From assembly GCA_029248185.1 (NCBI GenBank), contig JAQWJV010000032.1, forward strand, positions 1-44,364: a stretch of 44,364 bases of DNA. Direction: 5' to 3'. The translations under genes and the position numbers were made by a program. This stretch comes from Flavobacteriaceae bacterium (lineage in GTDB: Bacteria > Bacteroidota > Bacteroidia > Flavobacteriales > Flavobacteriaceae). Positions 1 through 9,423 of the stretch are shown piece by piece. The notes under the pieces are model-generated. The model was given only the letters and a program-made list of their open reading frames with translations. It ran no database searches and was not told the DNA's origin. Position 1 is the stretch's first letter; each line of letters begins with the position of its first letter.

Positions 1-432
1 CATGGAATGGTAATTGGAGGACACGGAGATACAACAATGATTCCTTTGACACGTTTGGCGAGTTACAATGGAGCTCCAGTTTCACATTACCTGGATCAAC
101 AGGCACTTGAAAAAGTGGCTGCTGACACTATGGTTGGGGGAGCAACGCTCACAAAACTCTTGGGAACTTCGGCTTGGTATGCTCCAGGAGCTTCTGTGGC
201 CTATTTGGTGGATAGCATTTTGAATGATCAAAAACGTATGATTCCTTGTTCTGTTTATCTAGAGGGGGAATACGGTCTAAATGATATCTGTATCGGTGTA
301 CCTTGTATCATTGGAGCAAATGGAGTTGAGTCAATCGTTGATGTTCAATTAAATGCTCAAGAGAAGCAATTGATGAGTGAAAGCGCTCAAAAAGTGTCTG
401 CAATGAACGCTGCTTTAAGCGATATTCTCTAA
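1..432 (+). CDS. mdh: Malate dehydrogenase, C-terminal part (5' end outside window)
   Basis: This is the last 143 codons of an NAD-dependent malate dehydrogenase, the TCA-cycle enzyme that interconverts malate and oxaloacetate in the cytoplasm. The reading frame is open from base 1, so the ATG at base 7 is internal. The segment GGHGDTTM carries the catalytic His of the LDH/MDH family, and PLTRLASYNG is typical of the LDH-like MDH used by Bacteroidota. The C-terminal domain continues through GTSAWYAPGAS and CIGVPCIIGANG and ends at a length normal for the family. The next gene, secDF, has its own promoter, so the two are probably separate transcription units. The cofactor-binding N-terminal domain is not visible here. 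Confidence 0.93.
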   Translation, partial: HGMVIGGHGDTTMIPLTRLASYNGAPVSHYLDQQALEKVAADTMVGGATLTKLLGTSAWYAPGASVAYLVDSILNDQKRMIPCSVYLEGEYGLNDICIGVPCIIGANGVESIVDVQLNAQEKQLMSESAQKVSAMNAALSDIL

Positions 433-468
433 TTTACTCCTCTTCATATTCATTAATTCTCCATAGAG

Positions 469-499
469 TTGTCAATTCTTTGGTTTAATCCTATATTTG
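469..499 (+). promoter_or_regulatory. Bacteroidota-type promoter for secDF
   Basis: A perfect -7 element TATATTTG (492-499; consensus TAnnTTTG) is preceded by TTG at 469-471 with a 20-bp spacer, the spacing expected for the Bacteroidota primary sigma factor. Transcription should start near 506. That places the TTG codon at 510 practically at the transcript start and supports the ATG at 531 as the real start of secDF. Confidence 0.6.
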
Positions 500-530
500 C
501 ACGCCTTAATTGAGCTTAAATTATATTGAA

Positions 531-3488
531 ATGCAAAACAATTCTTTAATTCGAGTTTTCGGTCTTTTATTTGCACTCGTAAGTATTTACCAACTCTCCT
601 TTACATTCATCGCTAGTAATGTAGAAAAACAAGCAGACGCCTTTGCTGAACAATCTATTTCTGAAGATGTTGCTGACTATTTAGAAGTTCGTGACCAAAA
701 AGCGGCTGCATATTTAGATTCCATAGGGAACAATAGTTTATATGGTTTTACAACCTATAACGATGCCAAAGATAAAGAGCTCAATAAGGGGCTTGACTTG
801 AAAGGAGGTATCAACGTAATCCTTCAAATCTCGATTCGTGATATTTTAAGTGGATTGGCCGAGAATACTCGAAACCCTATATTCAATAAAGCATTAGACG
901 AAGCTGATGTGCTTCAGAAGTCAACAGATGAACCTTATATTGAATCTTTCTTTAAAGCTTTTGATGCGGTAAAAAGTGGTGAAAAATTAGCTTCTCCTGA
1001 CATTTTTGCCAACAGAACCTTGAGCGACGAAATTAATTTTGAAATGACGGATCAAGAAACTCAAGTGGTGATTCGTAGAAAAATTGATGAATCCATTGTT
1101 TCTGCCTTTGAAGTCTTGCGAAAACGTATCGATAAATTTGGAGTAACACAACCCAACATTCAACGTTTGGGTACTTCTGGTAGAATTCTTGTTGAATTAC
1201 CCGGTGCAAAAGATGTGGAACGTGTTCAAAATCTATTGCAAAGTACGGCTCAATTAGAGTTTTGGGAAACGTATAAAAATGAGGAGTTAATTAGCTTCTT
1301 GATTGAAGCCAATGCTCTGCTGAAGACTAAAGAAGATCAATCCACCCTGGCTGTGGAAGAGGAAAAAGACGATGTATCAGAAATTGATGATTTATTAGCT
1401 GATGTTTCGGCCCAAGATTCAATCTCAACTTCCACTTCAAACCCTATTTTAGACCGAATTGTTGGTCAAGGTTTTCAAGGGGGTCCAGTTTTGGCCCAGT
1501 TTGCTTCACGCGATAGTGAGTTGATTTTAGATTACCTTAACCAACCTGACGTAAGAAAACTTTTACCTTCACAATATCGCTATATCCGTTTTGCTTGGGG
1601 TAAACCTCCTACCAATAGTGATGTAGTAGAACTCTACGCATTAAAATCGAATCGCGACAACCAAGCTCCTTTGAGTGGAGGTGTAGTTGTGGATGCTTTA
1701 CAGACCTATGATCAAGTAGGGAATGCAGCCGTTTCCATGCAAATGGACTCTAGAGGTGCACGAATATGGGAAGCCATGACCGGAAAGGCATACAAAGAGG
1801 CCAGTAATATTGCAATCGTTTTAGATAATATTGTTTATTCTGCACCGGGGGTGTCTAGTGGAGCTATTGCAGGGGGACGCTCAGAAATTACAGGAAACTT
1901 TACATTAAATGAAGCGATTGATTTGGCTAATGTGTTGCGTGCAGGAAAACTTCCCGCCTCAGCAGAAATCATTCAATCTGAAATTGTTGGCCCCTCACTT
2001 GGTCAAGAAGCTATTGAAGCTGGAGTATATTCTTTCATTATCGCACTATTATTTGTTTTGGGATGGATGATTTTCTACTACGGTAGTTCAGGATTGTATG
2101 CAGATATTGCTTTAATTTTAAACATCCTTCTCATCTTTGGAATTTTAGCTGGACTTGGAGCAGTACTTACGCTTCCTGGTATTGCTGGGATTGTTTTAAC
2201 GATTGGAATTTCTGTAGATGCTAACGTACTTATTTTTGAGCGAGTTCGAGAAGAACTCGGTAAAGGAAAAGGAATACGTAAAGCCATTGCAGATGGATTT
2301 AACAATGCACTTTCATCCATTTTAGATGCCAATATTACTACGGGACTTACAGCTTTGATTCTCTTTATTTTTGGTACCGGTCCGATTAAAGGTTTTGCAA
2401 CAACCTTATTGATAGGTATTGGAACTTCATTGTTTACAGCTATTTTTATTACTCGAATTTTAGTTGACGCACGAAATGAGAAAGGAAAAGATGTTTCTTT
2501 TTCAACAAAAGCCACCAAGGGCTTGTTATCCAATATCAGTATTTCTTTTCTGCAAAGAAGAAAAGTAGCTTATATCATTTCTTCTATATTGATTGTGATA
2601 AGTTTAGCTTCTTTAACTTTTCAAGGCTTAAATCAAGGTGTTGACTTTTTGGGAGGTAGATCTTACACGGTTCGATTTGAACAGGCTGTTAATCCAACTG
2701 AAATTAGTTCTATTTTGACCAGTGAATTTGGTAGTGCTGAAGCAAAAACTTACGGAGAGGAAAATCAATTGAAAATTACTACCAAATACAAGGTAGATGT
2801 GGAGGGCATTGAAGTTGATGAAGAGATTCAGAATAAACTTTTCGCCGCCTTACAGCCTTATTTACCTGATGGTATGTCGTATGACAACTTTATCAATGGA
2901 AGTTCTCAAAAGGAAATAGGAATTATGTCATCCATCAAAGTGGGTCCAACCATCGCTGATGATATCAAGAATAATTCATTTTTAGCAGTTATTGGGTCGT
3001 TGATTGTAGTTTTCTTGTACATTCTTTTACGATTCCAAAAGTGGCAATTTTCTTTAGGTGCTGTTGCTGCAGTTTTCCATGATGTTTTGATTGTATTAGG
3101 TATATTTTCAATTACCTATACCTTTATGCCTTTCAGTATGGAAATCAACCAAGCTTTTATTGCTGCAATACTAACCGTAATTGGATATTCTTTAAATGAT
3201 ACGGTAGTTGTATTTGATCGTATTCGTGAATTTTTAGCAGAGCATACTAAATGGGAGTTTGATACTACTGTAAATGCAGCTTTGAACAGCACGCTAAGTA
3301 GAACATTGAACACCTCTTTGACTACCTTAATAGTATTATTAGCAATTTTTATTTTTGGGGGAGAATCTATCCGAGGGTTTATGTTTGCTCTTATTATTGG
3401 GGTGTTAGTTGGAACTTACTCCTCTGTATTTATCGCAACTCCAGTAATGTTCGATACGCAAAGAAAGAAAGCGATAGAAAAAGAATAA
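531..3488 (+). CDS. secDF: Fused protein translocase subunit SecDF
   Basis: This encodes a 985-residue fusion of SecD and SecF, the inner-membrane RND-type proteins that use the proton gradient to pull secreted proteins through the SecYEG channel. Bacteroidota usually carry this fused form. A first membrane segment lies near residues 5-27, followed by the SecD signature GLDLKGGINVILQ around residue 87, a large periplasmic domain with an acidic, low-similarity insertion near residues 265-305, and a five-helix membrane bundle. The SecF half begins around residue 670 with a membrane segment and the motif VDFLGGRSYTVRF near residue 703, then a second five-helix bundle. I chose ATG 531 because the promoter leaves no leader for the upstream in-frame TTG at 510. 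A bidirectional terminator follows. Confidence 0.96.
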   Translation: MQNNSLIRVFGLLFALVSIYQLSFTFIASNVEKQADAFAEQSISEDVADYLEVRDQKAAAYLDSIGNNSLYGFTTYNDAKDKELNKGLDLKGGINVILQISIRDILSGLAENTRNPIFNKALDEADVLQKSTDEPYIESFFKAFDAVKSGEKLASPDIFANRTLSDEINFEMTDQETQVVIRRKIDESIVSAFEVLRKRIDKFGVTQPNIQRLGTSGRILVELPGAKDVERVQNLLQSTAQLEFWETYKNEELISFLIEANALLKTKEDQSTLAVEEEKDDVSEIDDLLADVSAQDSISTSTSNPILDRIVGQGFQGGPVLAQFASRDSELILDYLNQPDVRKLLPSQYRYIRFAWGKPPTNSDVVELYALKSNRDNQAPLSGGVVVDALQTYDQVGNAAVSMQMDSRGARIWEAMTGKAYKEASNIAIVLDNIVYSAPGVSSGAIAGGRSEITGNFTLNEAIDLANVLRAGKLPASAEIIQSEIVGPSLGQEAIEAGVYSFIIALLFVLGWMIFYYGSSGLYADIALILNILLIFGILAGLGAVLTLPGIAGIVLTIGISVDANVLIFERVREELGKGKGIRKAIADGFNNALSSILDANITTGLTALILFIFGTGPIKGFATTLLIGIGTSLFTAIFITRILVDARNEKGKDVSFSTKATKGLLSNISISFLQRRKVAYIISSILIVISLASLTFQGLNQGVDFLGGRSYTVRFEQAVNPTEISSILTSEFGSAEAKTYGEENQLKITTKYKVDVEGIEVDEEIQNKLFAALQPYLPDGMSYDNFINGSSQKEIGIMSSIKVGPTIADDIKNNSFLAVIGSLIVVFLYILLRFQKWQFSLGAVAAVFHDVLIVLGIFSITYTFMPFSMEINQAFIAAILTVIGYSLNDTVVVFDRIREFLAEHTKWEFDTTVNAALNSTLSRTLNTSLTTLIVLLAIFIFGGESIRGFMFALIIGVLVGTYSSVFIATPVMFDTQRKKAIEKE

Positions 3489-3510
3489 GCAGTATTCATT
3501 CTTTAAACAA

Positions 3511-3538
3511 AAAAGCCAAATCATTTGATTTGGCTTTT
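3511..3538. terminator. Bidirectional intrinsic terminator
   Basis: A 13-bp perfect inverted repeat built on AGCCAAATCA / TGATTTGGCT has A-rich and T-rich flanks on both sides. It lies between the convergent secDF and the DinB/YfiT-like gene and can terminate both. Confidence 0.85.
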
Positions 3539-3542
3539 TTGT

Positions 3543-4082
3543 TTAATATCCTTTTTTCTTGGCATTTTTGATATGGGCTAGATGATGCTCTCCATGCCAA
3601 GCATAAATTAAAATTGTTGTGTTTAAGGGATAGTGTTTTTCTCGTTCTGGGTGGAGGTATTTTTTAGATAATTCCATTTCAGAAAGTGAGTTTAAGAAAA
3701 GAGTCCACCGTTTATGTAATGCGCTAATCAGGTCTAAACTGTATGATAAATCAGTATGGGTAGCATCGGGTAGCTCTGCCCAATTGGCTTCTTGGTAATC
3801 TTTAATAGATGGGGTATCCTCTAATATAGCATGTTTGAAACGCAAATAGGAATGCATGTGACTGTCTGCTAAATGATGAACTACTTGAGCAATAGTCCAA
3901 CCCTCTGGACGGTAGCGATTTTGTAATACTTCTTCTGGGATATCAGCAACAGCTTTTCTAAGCTTTTCAGGAAACTCTTCAAGTTTGGTAATACCTTTTT
4001 TTATTTCAGCTTTAGTAGGGTTTTTCGTCCACTCAAATTTTCCAATAGGGTAGGTTAATTTAAACAAGTCATTTTTATTCAT
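3543..4082 (-). CDS. DinB/YfiT-like putative metal-dependent hydrolase or thiol S-transferase
   Basis: This 179-residue protein belongs to the DinB/YfiT four-helix-bundle superfamily. The N-terminal YPIGKF, the central GWTIAQVVHHLADSHMHSY and the C-terminal YAWHGEHHLAHI match the YfiT branch, in which three His residues bind a divalent metal. Characterised YfiT/BstA relatives in Firmicutes transfer bacillithiol to electrophiles, and older annotation calls them metal-dependent hydrolases. A detoxifying thiol transferase is therefore a reasonable inference, not a proven function. It is the last gene of the folE-cysS-yidD-lgt-DUF192 run and overlaps the DUF192 gene by 4 bp (ATGA), so translational coupling is likely. 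It has nothing to do with DNA-damage polymerase DinB despite the family name. Confidence 0.85.
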   Translation of the reverse strand: MNKNDLFKLTYPIGKFEWTKNPTKAEIKKGITKLEEFPEKLRKAVADIPEEVLQNRYRPEGWTIAQVVHHLADSHMHSYLRFKHAILEDTPSIKDYQEANWAELPDATHTDLSYSLDLISALHKRWTLFLNSLSEMELSKKYLHPEREKHYPLNTTILIYAWHGEHHLAHIKNAKKKGY

Positions 4083-4558
4083 AATTTGGTGTATTTAATG
4101 TTCATTCCTTTTGCTAATTGATATTGTTTGCTTTGACCTGCAACTAGTTCTAAAACATACTTTGCAGGAACCAATGAAGGGATACTAGAGAGGTCATTTG
4201 GTATTGAATTTTCATGAATATGAACAATCTCAAGGGTTTCGTTAAGAAAGATAAGATCAAGCGCTATAGGGGTGTTTTTCATGTAAAATGACCGCTGGGC
4301 ACTCTCCTCAAAGATAAAAAGCATTCCTTGATGGGAAGCCATTTCTGTTCTGTACATTAGCCCTGTTTGTCTTTTATATGGAGTGTCTGCAAATTCAATA
4401 TCATAGGTAACAAGGGTTTCTCCTTTTGTGTCTAAAATTTTTAGTTGCGCCTCTTTCTTGAACCCAATTGGAGCTTCTTTTATTTTCTTGGGAGCCTGAG
4501 TGCATGAAGAAAAAAAAGGATTGAAGCTGATGAGTAATACAAGAACTCTAAACTTCAC
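4079..4558 (-). CDS. DUF192 family lipoprotein
   Basis: This is a 159-residue exported lipoprotein. The N-terminus has a hydrophobic stretch ending in a lipobox-like FFSSC with Cys at about residue 19, so it should be lipidated by the Lgt encoded directly upstream. The rest is a DUF192 domain, recognisable from YKRQTGLMYRTEM, GMLFIFEE, SFYMKNTPIALDLIFL and YVLELVAGQ. The molecular function of DUF192 is not established. The gene overlaps the 3' end of lgt by 11 bp and the next gene by 4 bp, so all three are probably one transcript. Length and domain boundaries are normal for the family. Confidence 0.88.
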   Translation of the reverse strand: MKFRVLVLLISFNPFFSSCTQAPKKIKEAPIGFKKEAQLKILDTKGETLVTYDIEFADTPYKRQTGLMYRTEMASHQGMLFIFEESAQRSFYMKNTPIALDLIFLNETLEIVHIHENSIPNDLSSIPSLVPAKYVLELVAGQSKQYQLAKGMNIKYTKL

Positions 4559-5381
4559 TTGAGATAGTATTTGTTTTTCGGAACATTAGAAAAAGTCCAA
4601 GTAAGATTAAAGGAATACTTAACCATTGTCCAGTTGAAAGAACGGGAAAGTACTCTTCGAAGCCCCCTTGACTTTCTTTAAGAAATTCGACTAAAAACCG
4701 AATGATGAACATACTAGTAAAAAAGACGCCCAATAAATATCCTGGTTTCTCTTTTTTAGGAGTTTTATAGACCTGCTTGAGAATGAAAAACAAAACGAGA
4801 TATCCTAAGGCTTCATATAATTGTGCAGGATGTCTGGGAGCATTTTCACCACGATTTAAAAAAACAACACCAAAATTGGATCCAGAATATTTACCTACAA
4901 TTTCAGAATTAAAGAAATTTCCAATTCTAACAAAACTAGCTCCAACTGCAACGGGAATAGTAACTCTGTCAATAATCCAAGAGAGGGGCTTGAACTTGAA
5001 TTTTCTTCTATATAAATAAAGTCCAATGAGCGAACCAATGACTGCCCCGTGACTTGCTAACCCTCTAAAGCCGGTAAAAGTATAGCCGGTAGGGGTGTCT
5101 CTGATGGGAAGTAATATTTCAATTAAATGATCCTGATAATAGTCCCAACTGTAAAAAAATACATCTCCCAATCGAGCACCCAAAAGAATCGAAATAATCA
5201 TATAGACAAAAAGGGATTCTAGATACTCTAAAGGAATTTTCTCTTGATCATATATTTTTTTCATGAGATAGTATCCAAGCCCAAATGCCATAATGAACAT
5301 TAAGCTATAGTAATGGATTCCAAAGCTTCCTATTTTAATGAGTGTTTCGCTAGGAGCCCAATCAATTTTTGAGAGAAACAT
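4548..5381 (-). CDS. lgt: Prolipoprotein diacylglyceryl transferase
   Basis: Lgt moves a diacylglyceryl group from phosphatidylglycerol to the lipobox Cys of prolipoproteins, the first step of lipoprotein maturation in the inner membrane. The 277-residue product is a multi-pass membrane protein. It shows the family motifs RGLASHGAVIGSL, VRIGNFFNSEIVGKYSG (the Lgt signature, with Val for the usual first Gly) and HPAQLYEALGYL. Length is within the family range. The gene sits 58 bp downstream of yidD, an association that fits a shared role in envelope protein assembly, and overlaps a likely substrate gene, the DUF192 lipoprotein. Confidence 0.96.
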   Translation of the reverse strand: MFLSKIDWAPSETLIKIGSFGIHYYSLMFIMAFGLGYYLMKKIYDQEKIPLEYLESLFVYMIISILLGARLGDVFFYSWDYYQDHLIEILLPIRDTPTGYTFTGFRGLASHGAVIGSLIGLYLYRRKFKFKPLSWIIDRVTIPVAVGASFVRIGNFFNSEIVGKYSGSNFGVVFLNRGENAPRHPAQLYEALGYLVLFFILKQVYKTPKKEKPGYLLGVFFTSMFIIRFLVEFLKESQGGFEEYFPVLSTGQWLSIPLILLGLFLMFRKTNTISSEV

Positions 5382-5439
5382 AAGTGCTTATTTTATCTAG
5401 GTAAATGTAATTAAATTCAAGGCGATAGGAAATTATTCC

Positions 5440-5661
5440 TCAAGGAATTGGGTCATATCCTGATCCTCCCCATGGGTGACATTTAGAAATACGTTTGACC
5501 CCCAGCCAACCTCCTTTAAATAAACCATGTTTTTTCAATGCTTCAAGGGTATATTGCGAGCAGGTAGGTTGATATCTACAACTTGGAGGGAGTAGGGGAG
5601 ATAAAAAAGATTGATACCCTTTTATTAATAAAACAAAGGGATAAATTAAAATCTTTTTCAA
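5440..5661 (-). CDS. yidD: Membrane protein insertion efficiency factor YidD
   Basis: YidD is a small inner-membrane-associated protein that helps the YidC insertase. This 73-residue copy has an amphipathic hydrophobic N-terminus followed by the very conserved core [20 protein letters not shown] and the C-terminal [18 protein letters not shown] with the family's spaced Cys residues. It starts 11 bp after cysS and precedes lgt. In many bacteria yidD lies by rnpA and yidC; here it is in a different operon. The family assignment is secure from sequence. Confidence 0.95.
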   Translation of the reverse strand: MKKILIYPFVLLIKGYQSFLSPLLPPSCRYQPTCSQYTLEALKKHGLFKGGWLGVKRISKCHPWGGSGYDPIP

Positions 5662-5672
5662 AGCGTAAATTA

Positions 5673-7151
5673 TTAATTTATTTTAAATGTGCTCCCCTCT
5701 GAAGTATCGTTGATTTGAATGTTTAAGTTCGATAAAGAATCTCGAATTAAATCTGAAGTTTGAAAATCTTTTGCGGCTCGCGCATTGTTTCGTAATTCAA
5801 CAATGAGTTGTAATGCACCTTCTAATTGTTTGTTTCCATTTTCTCCTTGCTTTTTGTTTGTGTTAAGTAAACCTAAAACATCAAAAAAGAAGACATTCAT
5901 GAGTTTAGATAAGCCTGCTAAATCTGTTTTACTTATTTGTTGAAGACCATTCGAAACGGCATTGATATATTTTACAGCATCAAAAAGATGAGCAATAAGA
6001 AGCGGGCTATTAAAGTCGTCGTTCATTGCAGCATAACATTTATTTTGCCATACAGTAATATGAAAATCTGAACTTTCAGGACTAGTAGGAAGCGCTTCTA
6101 ATTTAGAAATTCCTTCTTGCAATCGATGAAATCCTTTTTCTGAGGCTTCCAAAGCAGTTTCACTCAAATCGACAATACTACGATAGTGCGCTTGTAGCAT
6201 AAAAAAGCGAACAGCCATAGGGGAAAAGGCCTTTTTAAAAATGCTATTTTCACCACTAAACATTTCTCCAGGTAAAATATTATTCCCGGTGGATTTTGCC
6301 ATTTTCTTCCCATTAAGGGTAAGCATATTAGCATGAAGCCAGTAGTTGACAGGAGCTTTTTTGTTTATCGACTCAGCCTGAGCAATTTCGCACTCATGGT
6401 GAGGAAATTTCAAGTCCATTCCTCCTCCATGGATATCAAACTGTTTTCCTAGATATTTGGTGCTCATTGCTGTACACTCTAGATGCCATCCAGGAAAACC
6501 CTCACTCCATGGGGAGGGCCAGCGCATAATATGAACTGGTTCTGCTTTTTTCCACAAAGCAAAATCCTGAGGATTTTTCTTGTCGCTTTGCCCATCTAAT
6601 GTTCTTGTATTATGAATTAAATCTTCAATTTTTCTTCCACTTAGCTTACCATAAGGAATGTCATCATTAAACTTAATAACATCAAAATAAACTGAACCGT
6701 TTATCTCATAGGCATAACCTTGCGCCATGATTTCTTTGATTAATTCAATTTGCTCCACAATATGTCCTGTGGCTGTGGGTTCAATACTTGGCGCAAGTGC
6801 ATTGAATTCAGCCATGGTGTCACGAAAATCTAAAGTATAGCGTTGAACCACTTCCATGGGCTCAATCGATTCTAGACGTGCTTTCTTTGCAATTCTATCT
6901 TCTCCTTCATCAGCATCGTTCTCTAAATGTCCTGCATCGGTAATGTTTCGTACGTAACGAACTTTATAGCCTAAGTGTTTTAAATACCTGAAAATTAAAT
7001 CAAACGAGATAAAAGTTCTACAATTTCCTAGATGGACATTGCTGTATACGGTGGGTCCACAAACATACATCCCAACGTTGTTAGGCAATATGGATTTAAA
7101 AATCTCTTTTTTTCCATTTAGTGAATTATATACAACTAATGTGGTGTCCAT
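5673..7151 (-). CDS. cysS: Cysteinyl-tRNA synthetase
   Basis: This cytoplasmic class I aminoacyl-tRNA synthetase charges tRNA-Cys. The 492-residue protein shows the opening [19 protein letters not shown], which contains the HIGH-equivalent HLGN and a zinc-ligand Cys, then [18 protein letters not shown] with further zinc ligands, and KKMAKSTGN as the KMSKS loop (Ala for Met/Ser at the third position). The C-terminal helical anticodon-binding region is complete. Its start codon shares one base with the folE stop (TAATG), so the two are translationally coupled. Nothing is missing. Confidence 0.97.
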   Translation of the reverse strand: MDTTLVVYNSLNGKKEIFKSILPNNVGMYVCGPTVYSNVHLGNCRTFISFDLIFRYLKHLGYKVRYVRNITDAGHLENDADEGEDRIAKKARLESIEPMEVVQRYTLDFRDTMAEFNALAPSIEPTATGHIVEQIELIKEIMAQGYAYEINGSVYFDVIKFNDDIPYGKLSGRKIEDLIHNTRTLDGQSDKKNPQDFALWKKAEPVHIMRWPSPWSEGFPGWHLECTAMSTKYLGKQFDIHGGGMDLKFPHHECEIAQAESINKKAPVNYWLHANMLTLNGKKMAKSTGNNILPGEMFSGENSIFKKAFSPMAVRFFMLQAHYRSIVDLSETALEASEKGFHRLQEGISKLEALPTSPESSDFHITVWQNKCYAAMNDDFNSPLLIAHLFDAVKYINAVSNGLQQISKTDLAGLSKLMNVFFFDVLGLLNTNKKQGENGNKQLEGALQLIVELRNNARAAKDFQTSDLIRDSLSNLNIQINDTSEGSTFKIN

Positions 7152-7831
7152 TAAAAATCTGTATCTAATTTGAGATAATCTAAAAATTCTCTTTTTTTGT
7201 CTTCATTTTTAAAAACGCCACCAAAATCACTAGTTACAGTACTACTCGCTGTGTCACTTATTCCTCTTGAATTTACACAGAGGTGTTTAGCATCAATCAC
7301 ACAAGCTACATCTTGGGTGCCGAGAACCTCTTGAAGTTCTTGAACAATCTGGAGCGTTAAGCGTTCTTGAACTTGTGGACGCTTAGCAAAATAATCAACA
7401 ATACGATTCATTTTGGAAAGCCCAACTACAGTTCCATTAGAAACATATGCTACGTGAGCCTTACCTACAATAGGAAGTAAATGATGTTCACAAGTAGAAT
7501 ATAGGGTAATGTTTTTTTCCACCAACATTTCTCCGTATTTATAGGAATTGTCAAAAGTGGATGCTTTTGGTTTTTTATCGGGATGAAGTCCTCCAAAAAT
7601 TTCATTCACAAACATCTTGGCAACTCGAAGGGGAGTCCCTTTTAAACTGTCGTCTGTTAGATCCATCCCTAATGTATCGAGGATAGAATGGACGTGTTCT
7701 TGAATCAGTAGTATTTTTTCAGGATCACTTTTGTCAAAAGCATTATCTTTTAAAGGAGTTTTAGCATTAGTAGAGAAATGGTCTTCTCCTTCTTGCAAAC
7801 TAGTGTCAGTGATTGATTTTTCGATTTTCAT
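7151..7831 (-). CDS. folE: GTP cyclohydrolase I
   Basis: FolE converts GTP to 7,8-dihydroneopterin triphosphate, the first step of folate and pterin synthesis. The 226-residue protein has a variable N-terminal extension of about 40 residues, then the conserved [21 protein letters not shown], the zinc and active-site motif [30 protein letters not shown], and the C-terminal motif CVNSRGI that supplies the second zinc-ligand Cys. This is the classical zinc-dependent FolE1 type. It is the first gene of the six-gene minus-strand run and has a TAnnTTTG promoter element just upstream. Confidence 0.96.
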   Translation of the reverse strand: MKIEKSITDTSLQEGEDHFSTNAKTPLKDNAFDKSDPEKILLIQEHVHSILDTLGMDLTDDSLKGTPLRVAKMFVNEIFGGLHPDKKPKASTFDNSYKYGEMLVEKNITLYSTCEHHLLPIVGKAHVAYVSNGTVVGLSKMNRIVDYFAKRPQVQERLTLQIVQELQEVLGTQDVACVIDAKHLCVNSRGISDTASSTVTSDFGGVFKNEDKKREFLDYLKLDTDF

Positions 7832-7847
7832 AGGTAATAAATGCCTA

Positions 7848-7855
7848 CAAATATA
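7848..7855 (-). promoter_or_regulatory. -7 promoter element for the folE operon
   Basis: On the minus strand this reads TATATTTG, a perfect TAnnTTTG element. It lies 16 bp upstream of the folE ATG, predicting a very short leader. I see no good TTG -33 partner at the usual 20-bp spacing, so the call rests on the -7 box and its position. Confidence 0.45.
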
Positions 7856-7891
7856 CTCAATTTCTGAAGGAAATAAAGCCTATCAAATAGA

Positions 7892-9403
7892 TCAAAGTTT
7901 AAAGTTGTAGCTGATACTTACTTGAGTGAGTTTTTGGTTTAAGGAATACGTGTCAGTAAGTCCCTCTGAAAATAGCTCGAATTGTTTGTTTTGCTCAAAA
8001 TTGATTAAAGAAACTGCGAGGCTACTGGATCCAAAATCAATTCCTAACCCGAAAGTCAACGCCATGGTGTTTGTGTTGCTATTCTTTTGTGCTGTATTTT
8101 GATTTAAAATACCCGCTCTAAAGCTAAGGTCATTGAGACGATATTCACCACCTATTTTGAAAGTTGTTACCCCATAAAATCTTGATTCAACTTTTTCTGT
8201 AACTTCGGTAAGATAAGTACTTCCAAAATCATCATTTAATCGAGTATTAGCTAAATTTTGAGTACTGTAGTCAAAGGAAATCAATCCCTTGGATCCAAAT
8301 ATATAAGCAAAACTTAAGGTTATTTTAGATGGGATTCTAATTTGGTATTCATCATATAAGTTAGTAATATTTGGACTTATTTCTTCCCTAATATCGATTC
8401 CTCCTTCATAGTGAAATGCACTGGTACTTTGCCTTGTTTCATCAACAAGTGTGAGCCATTGAGGACTGTCATAAGTCGCCCCGAGTCGAATGTTTTTTAT
8501 TTTATAAATAGCGCCAAATTGAGCTGATATTCCTTCACCAAAGCTTAGAAGTTCATTTTCAAAATTAATATTGTAGGTTGTGGAATTTTCAGAATGATTG
8601 GTTTCAAATAAATTTTGAGCATTATTTAAATAGAGTTTATGAAAATTTATATTGACTCCTAGATGAAAAACATCCTTGTACAATCCACTTAAGTTCAAGC
8701 TTGTCTTTCTATGCCAACCTGAATTGATAATATCAATTTTGTGGTTAACAGTGTTATATAATACATTGGAACGGTAAGTTGTGTTTTCGTCTGTGTCATT
8801 TGTAGGATCTATAATATAACCTTGATAGCCTAAAAAAGCTTGTTGTGCCGCAAAACCTTGTTCATCTCCTAATACTCGATAGACATCATCTGTAGTTTCA
8901 TCATCATAAAGAGGTAGATTTTTAAAGGCTAGACCATCCGCATAATAAAGAAAATATTGATCAATCCCCCCCGGGTTAGTGCCCTGAACAACTGCATTTT
9001 GATTGAACTGTATGATTTTATGTAGATTAAAACCCACACTCACTCTTGACCATGGACTGTCGGAGTTCGTATTGTTAAAGACAAAAACCCCTCCTAAATG
9101 ATCCAGTCGAACATCTTCATTTTCTGAACTCCCTTGTGAATTAAAATATGAACTTTCAGTGAGCTTATTTTTATAATTTAAAGAAGCGCCCAATTCAGAA
9201 TGTAAAAAAACTGAAGAGCTTGCAGGATTAAAACTAATTGCAGTTAAATCCCCTCCTAATGCTCCAAAGGCTCCTGCCATTGAAGTGTAGCGTGCCGAAC
9301 CGTTTAGCTCGGTAGACACAAACCGATTCACATCGTTAACAGTCTGTGATACAGACAGTTGCGATATTAATATAGCTATAAGAGTGTAGATGGTGATTCG
9401 CAT
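7892..9403 (-). CDS. OmpP1/FadL-like outer membrane beta-barrel protein
   Basis: This 503-residue protein has a signal peptide (about residues 1-19, ending SQLSVSQ) followed by SARYTSMAGAFGALGGDLTA and ISFNPASSSVF, the N-terminal plug signature of the OmpP1/FadL/TodX family of outer-membrane transporters of hydrophobic compounds. Alternating hydrophobic strands run through the rest and the chain ends in an aromatic/hydrophobic strand (VSISYNFKL), as barrels do. Homologues in flavobacteria are often labelled hemin receptor without proof; the substrate here is unknown. It lies 20 bp downstream of the low-complexity lipoprotein gene and is probably cotranscribed with it. Confidence 0.85.
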   Translation of the reverse strand: MRITIYTLIAILISQLSVSQTVNDVNRFVSTELNGSARYTSMAGAFGALGGDLTAISFNPASSSVFLHSELGASLNYKNKLTESSYFNSQGSSENEDVRLDHLGGVFVFNNTNSDSPWSRVSVGFNLHKIIQFNQNAVVQGTNPGGIDQYFLYYADGLAFKNLPLYDDETTDDVYRVLGDEQGFAAQQAFLGYQGYIIDPTNDTDENTTYRSNVLYNTVNHKIDIINSGWHRKTSLNLSGLYKDVFHLGVNINFHKLYLNNAQNLFETNHSENSTTYNINFENELLSFGEGISAQFGAIYKIKNIRLGATYDSPQWLTLVDETRQSTSAFHYEGGIDIREEISPNITNLYDEYQIRIPSKITLSFAYIFGSKGLISFDYSTQNLANTRLNDDFGSTYLTEVTEKVESRFYGVTTFKIGGEYRLNDLSFRAGILNQNTAQKNSNTNTMALTFGLGIDFGSSSLAVSLINFEQNKQFELFSEGLTDTYSLNQKLTQVSISYNFKL

Positions 9404-9423
9404 AGTAAGAAAAATTTTATGAA

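Noticed and set aside
510-530. In-frame TTG at 510 as an alternative secDF start
   Set aside because: The promoter at 469-499 predicts transcription from about 506, leaving no leader; ATG 531 gives the normal N-terminus.
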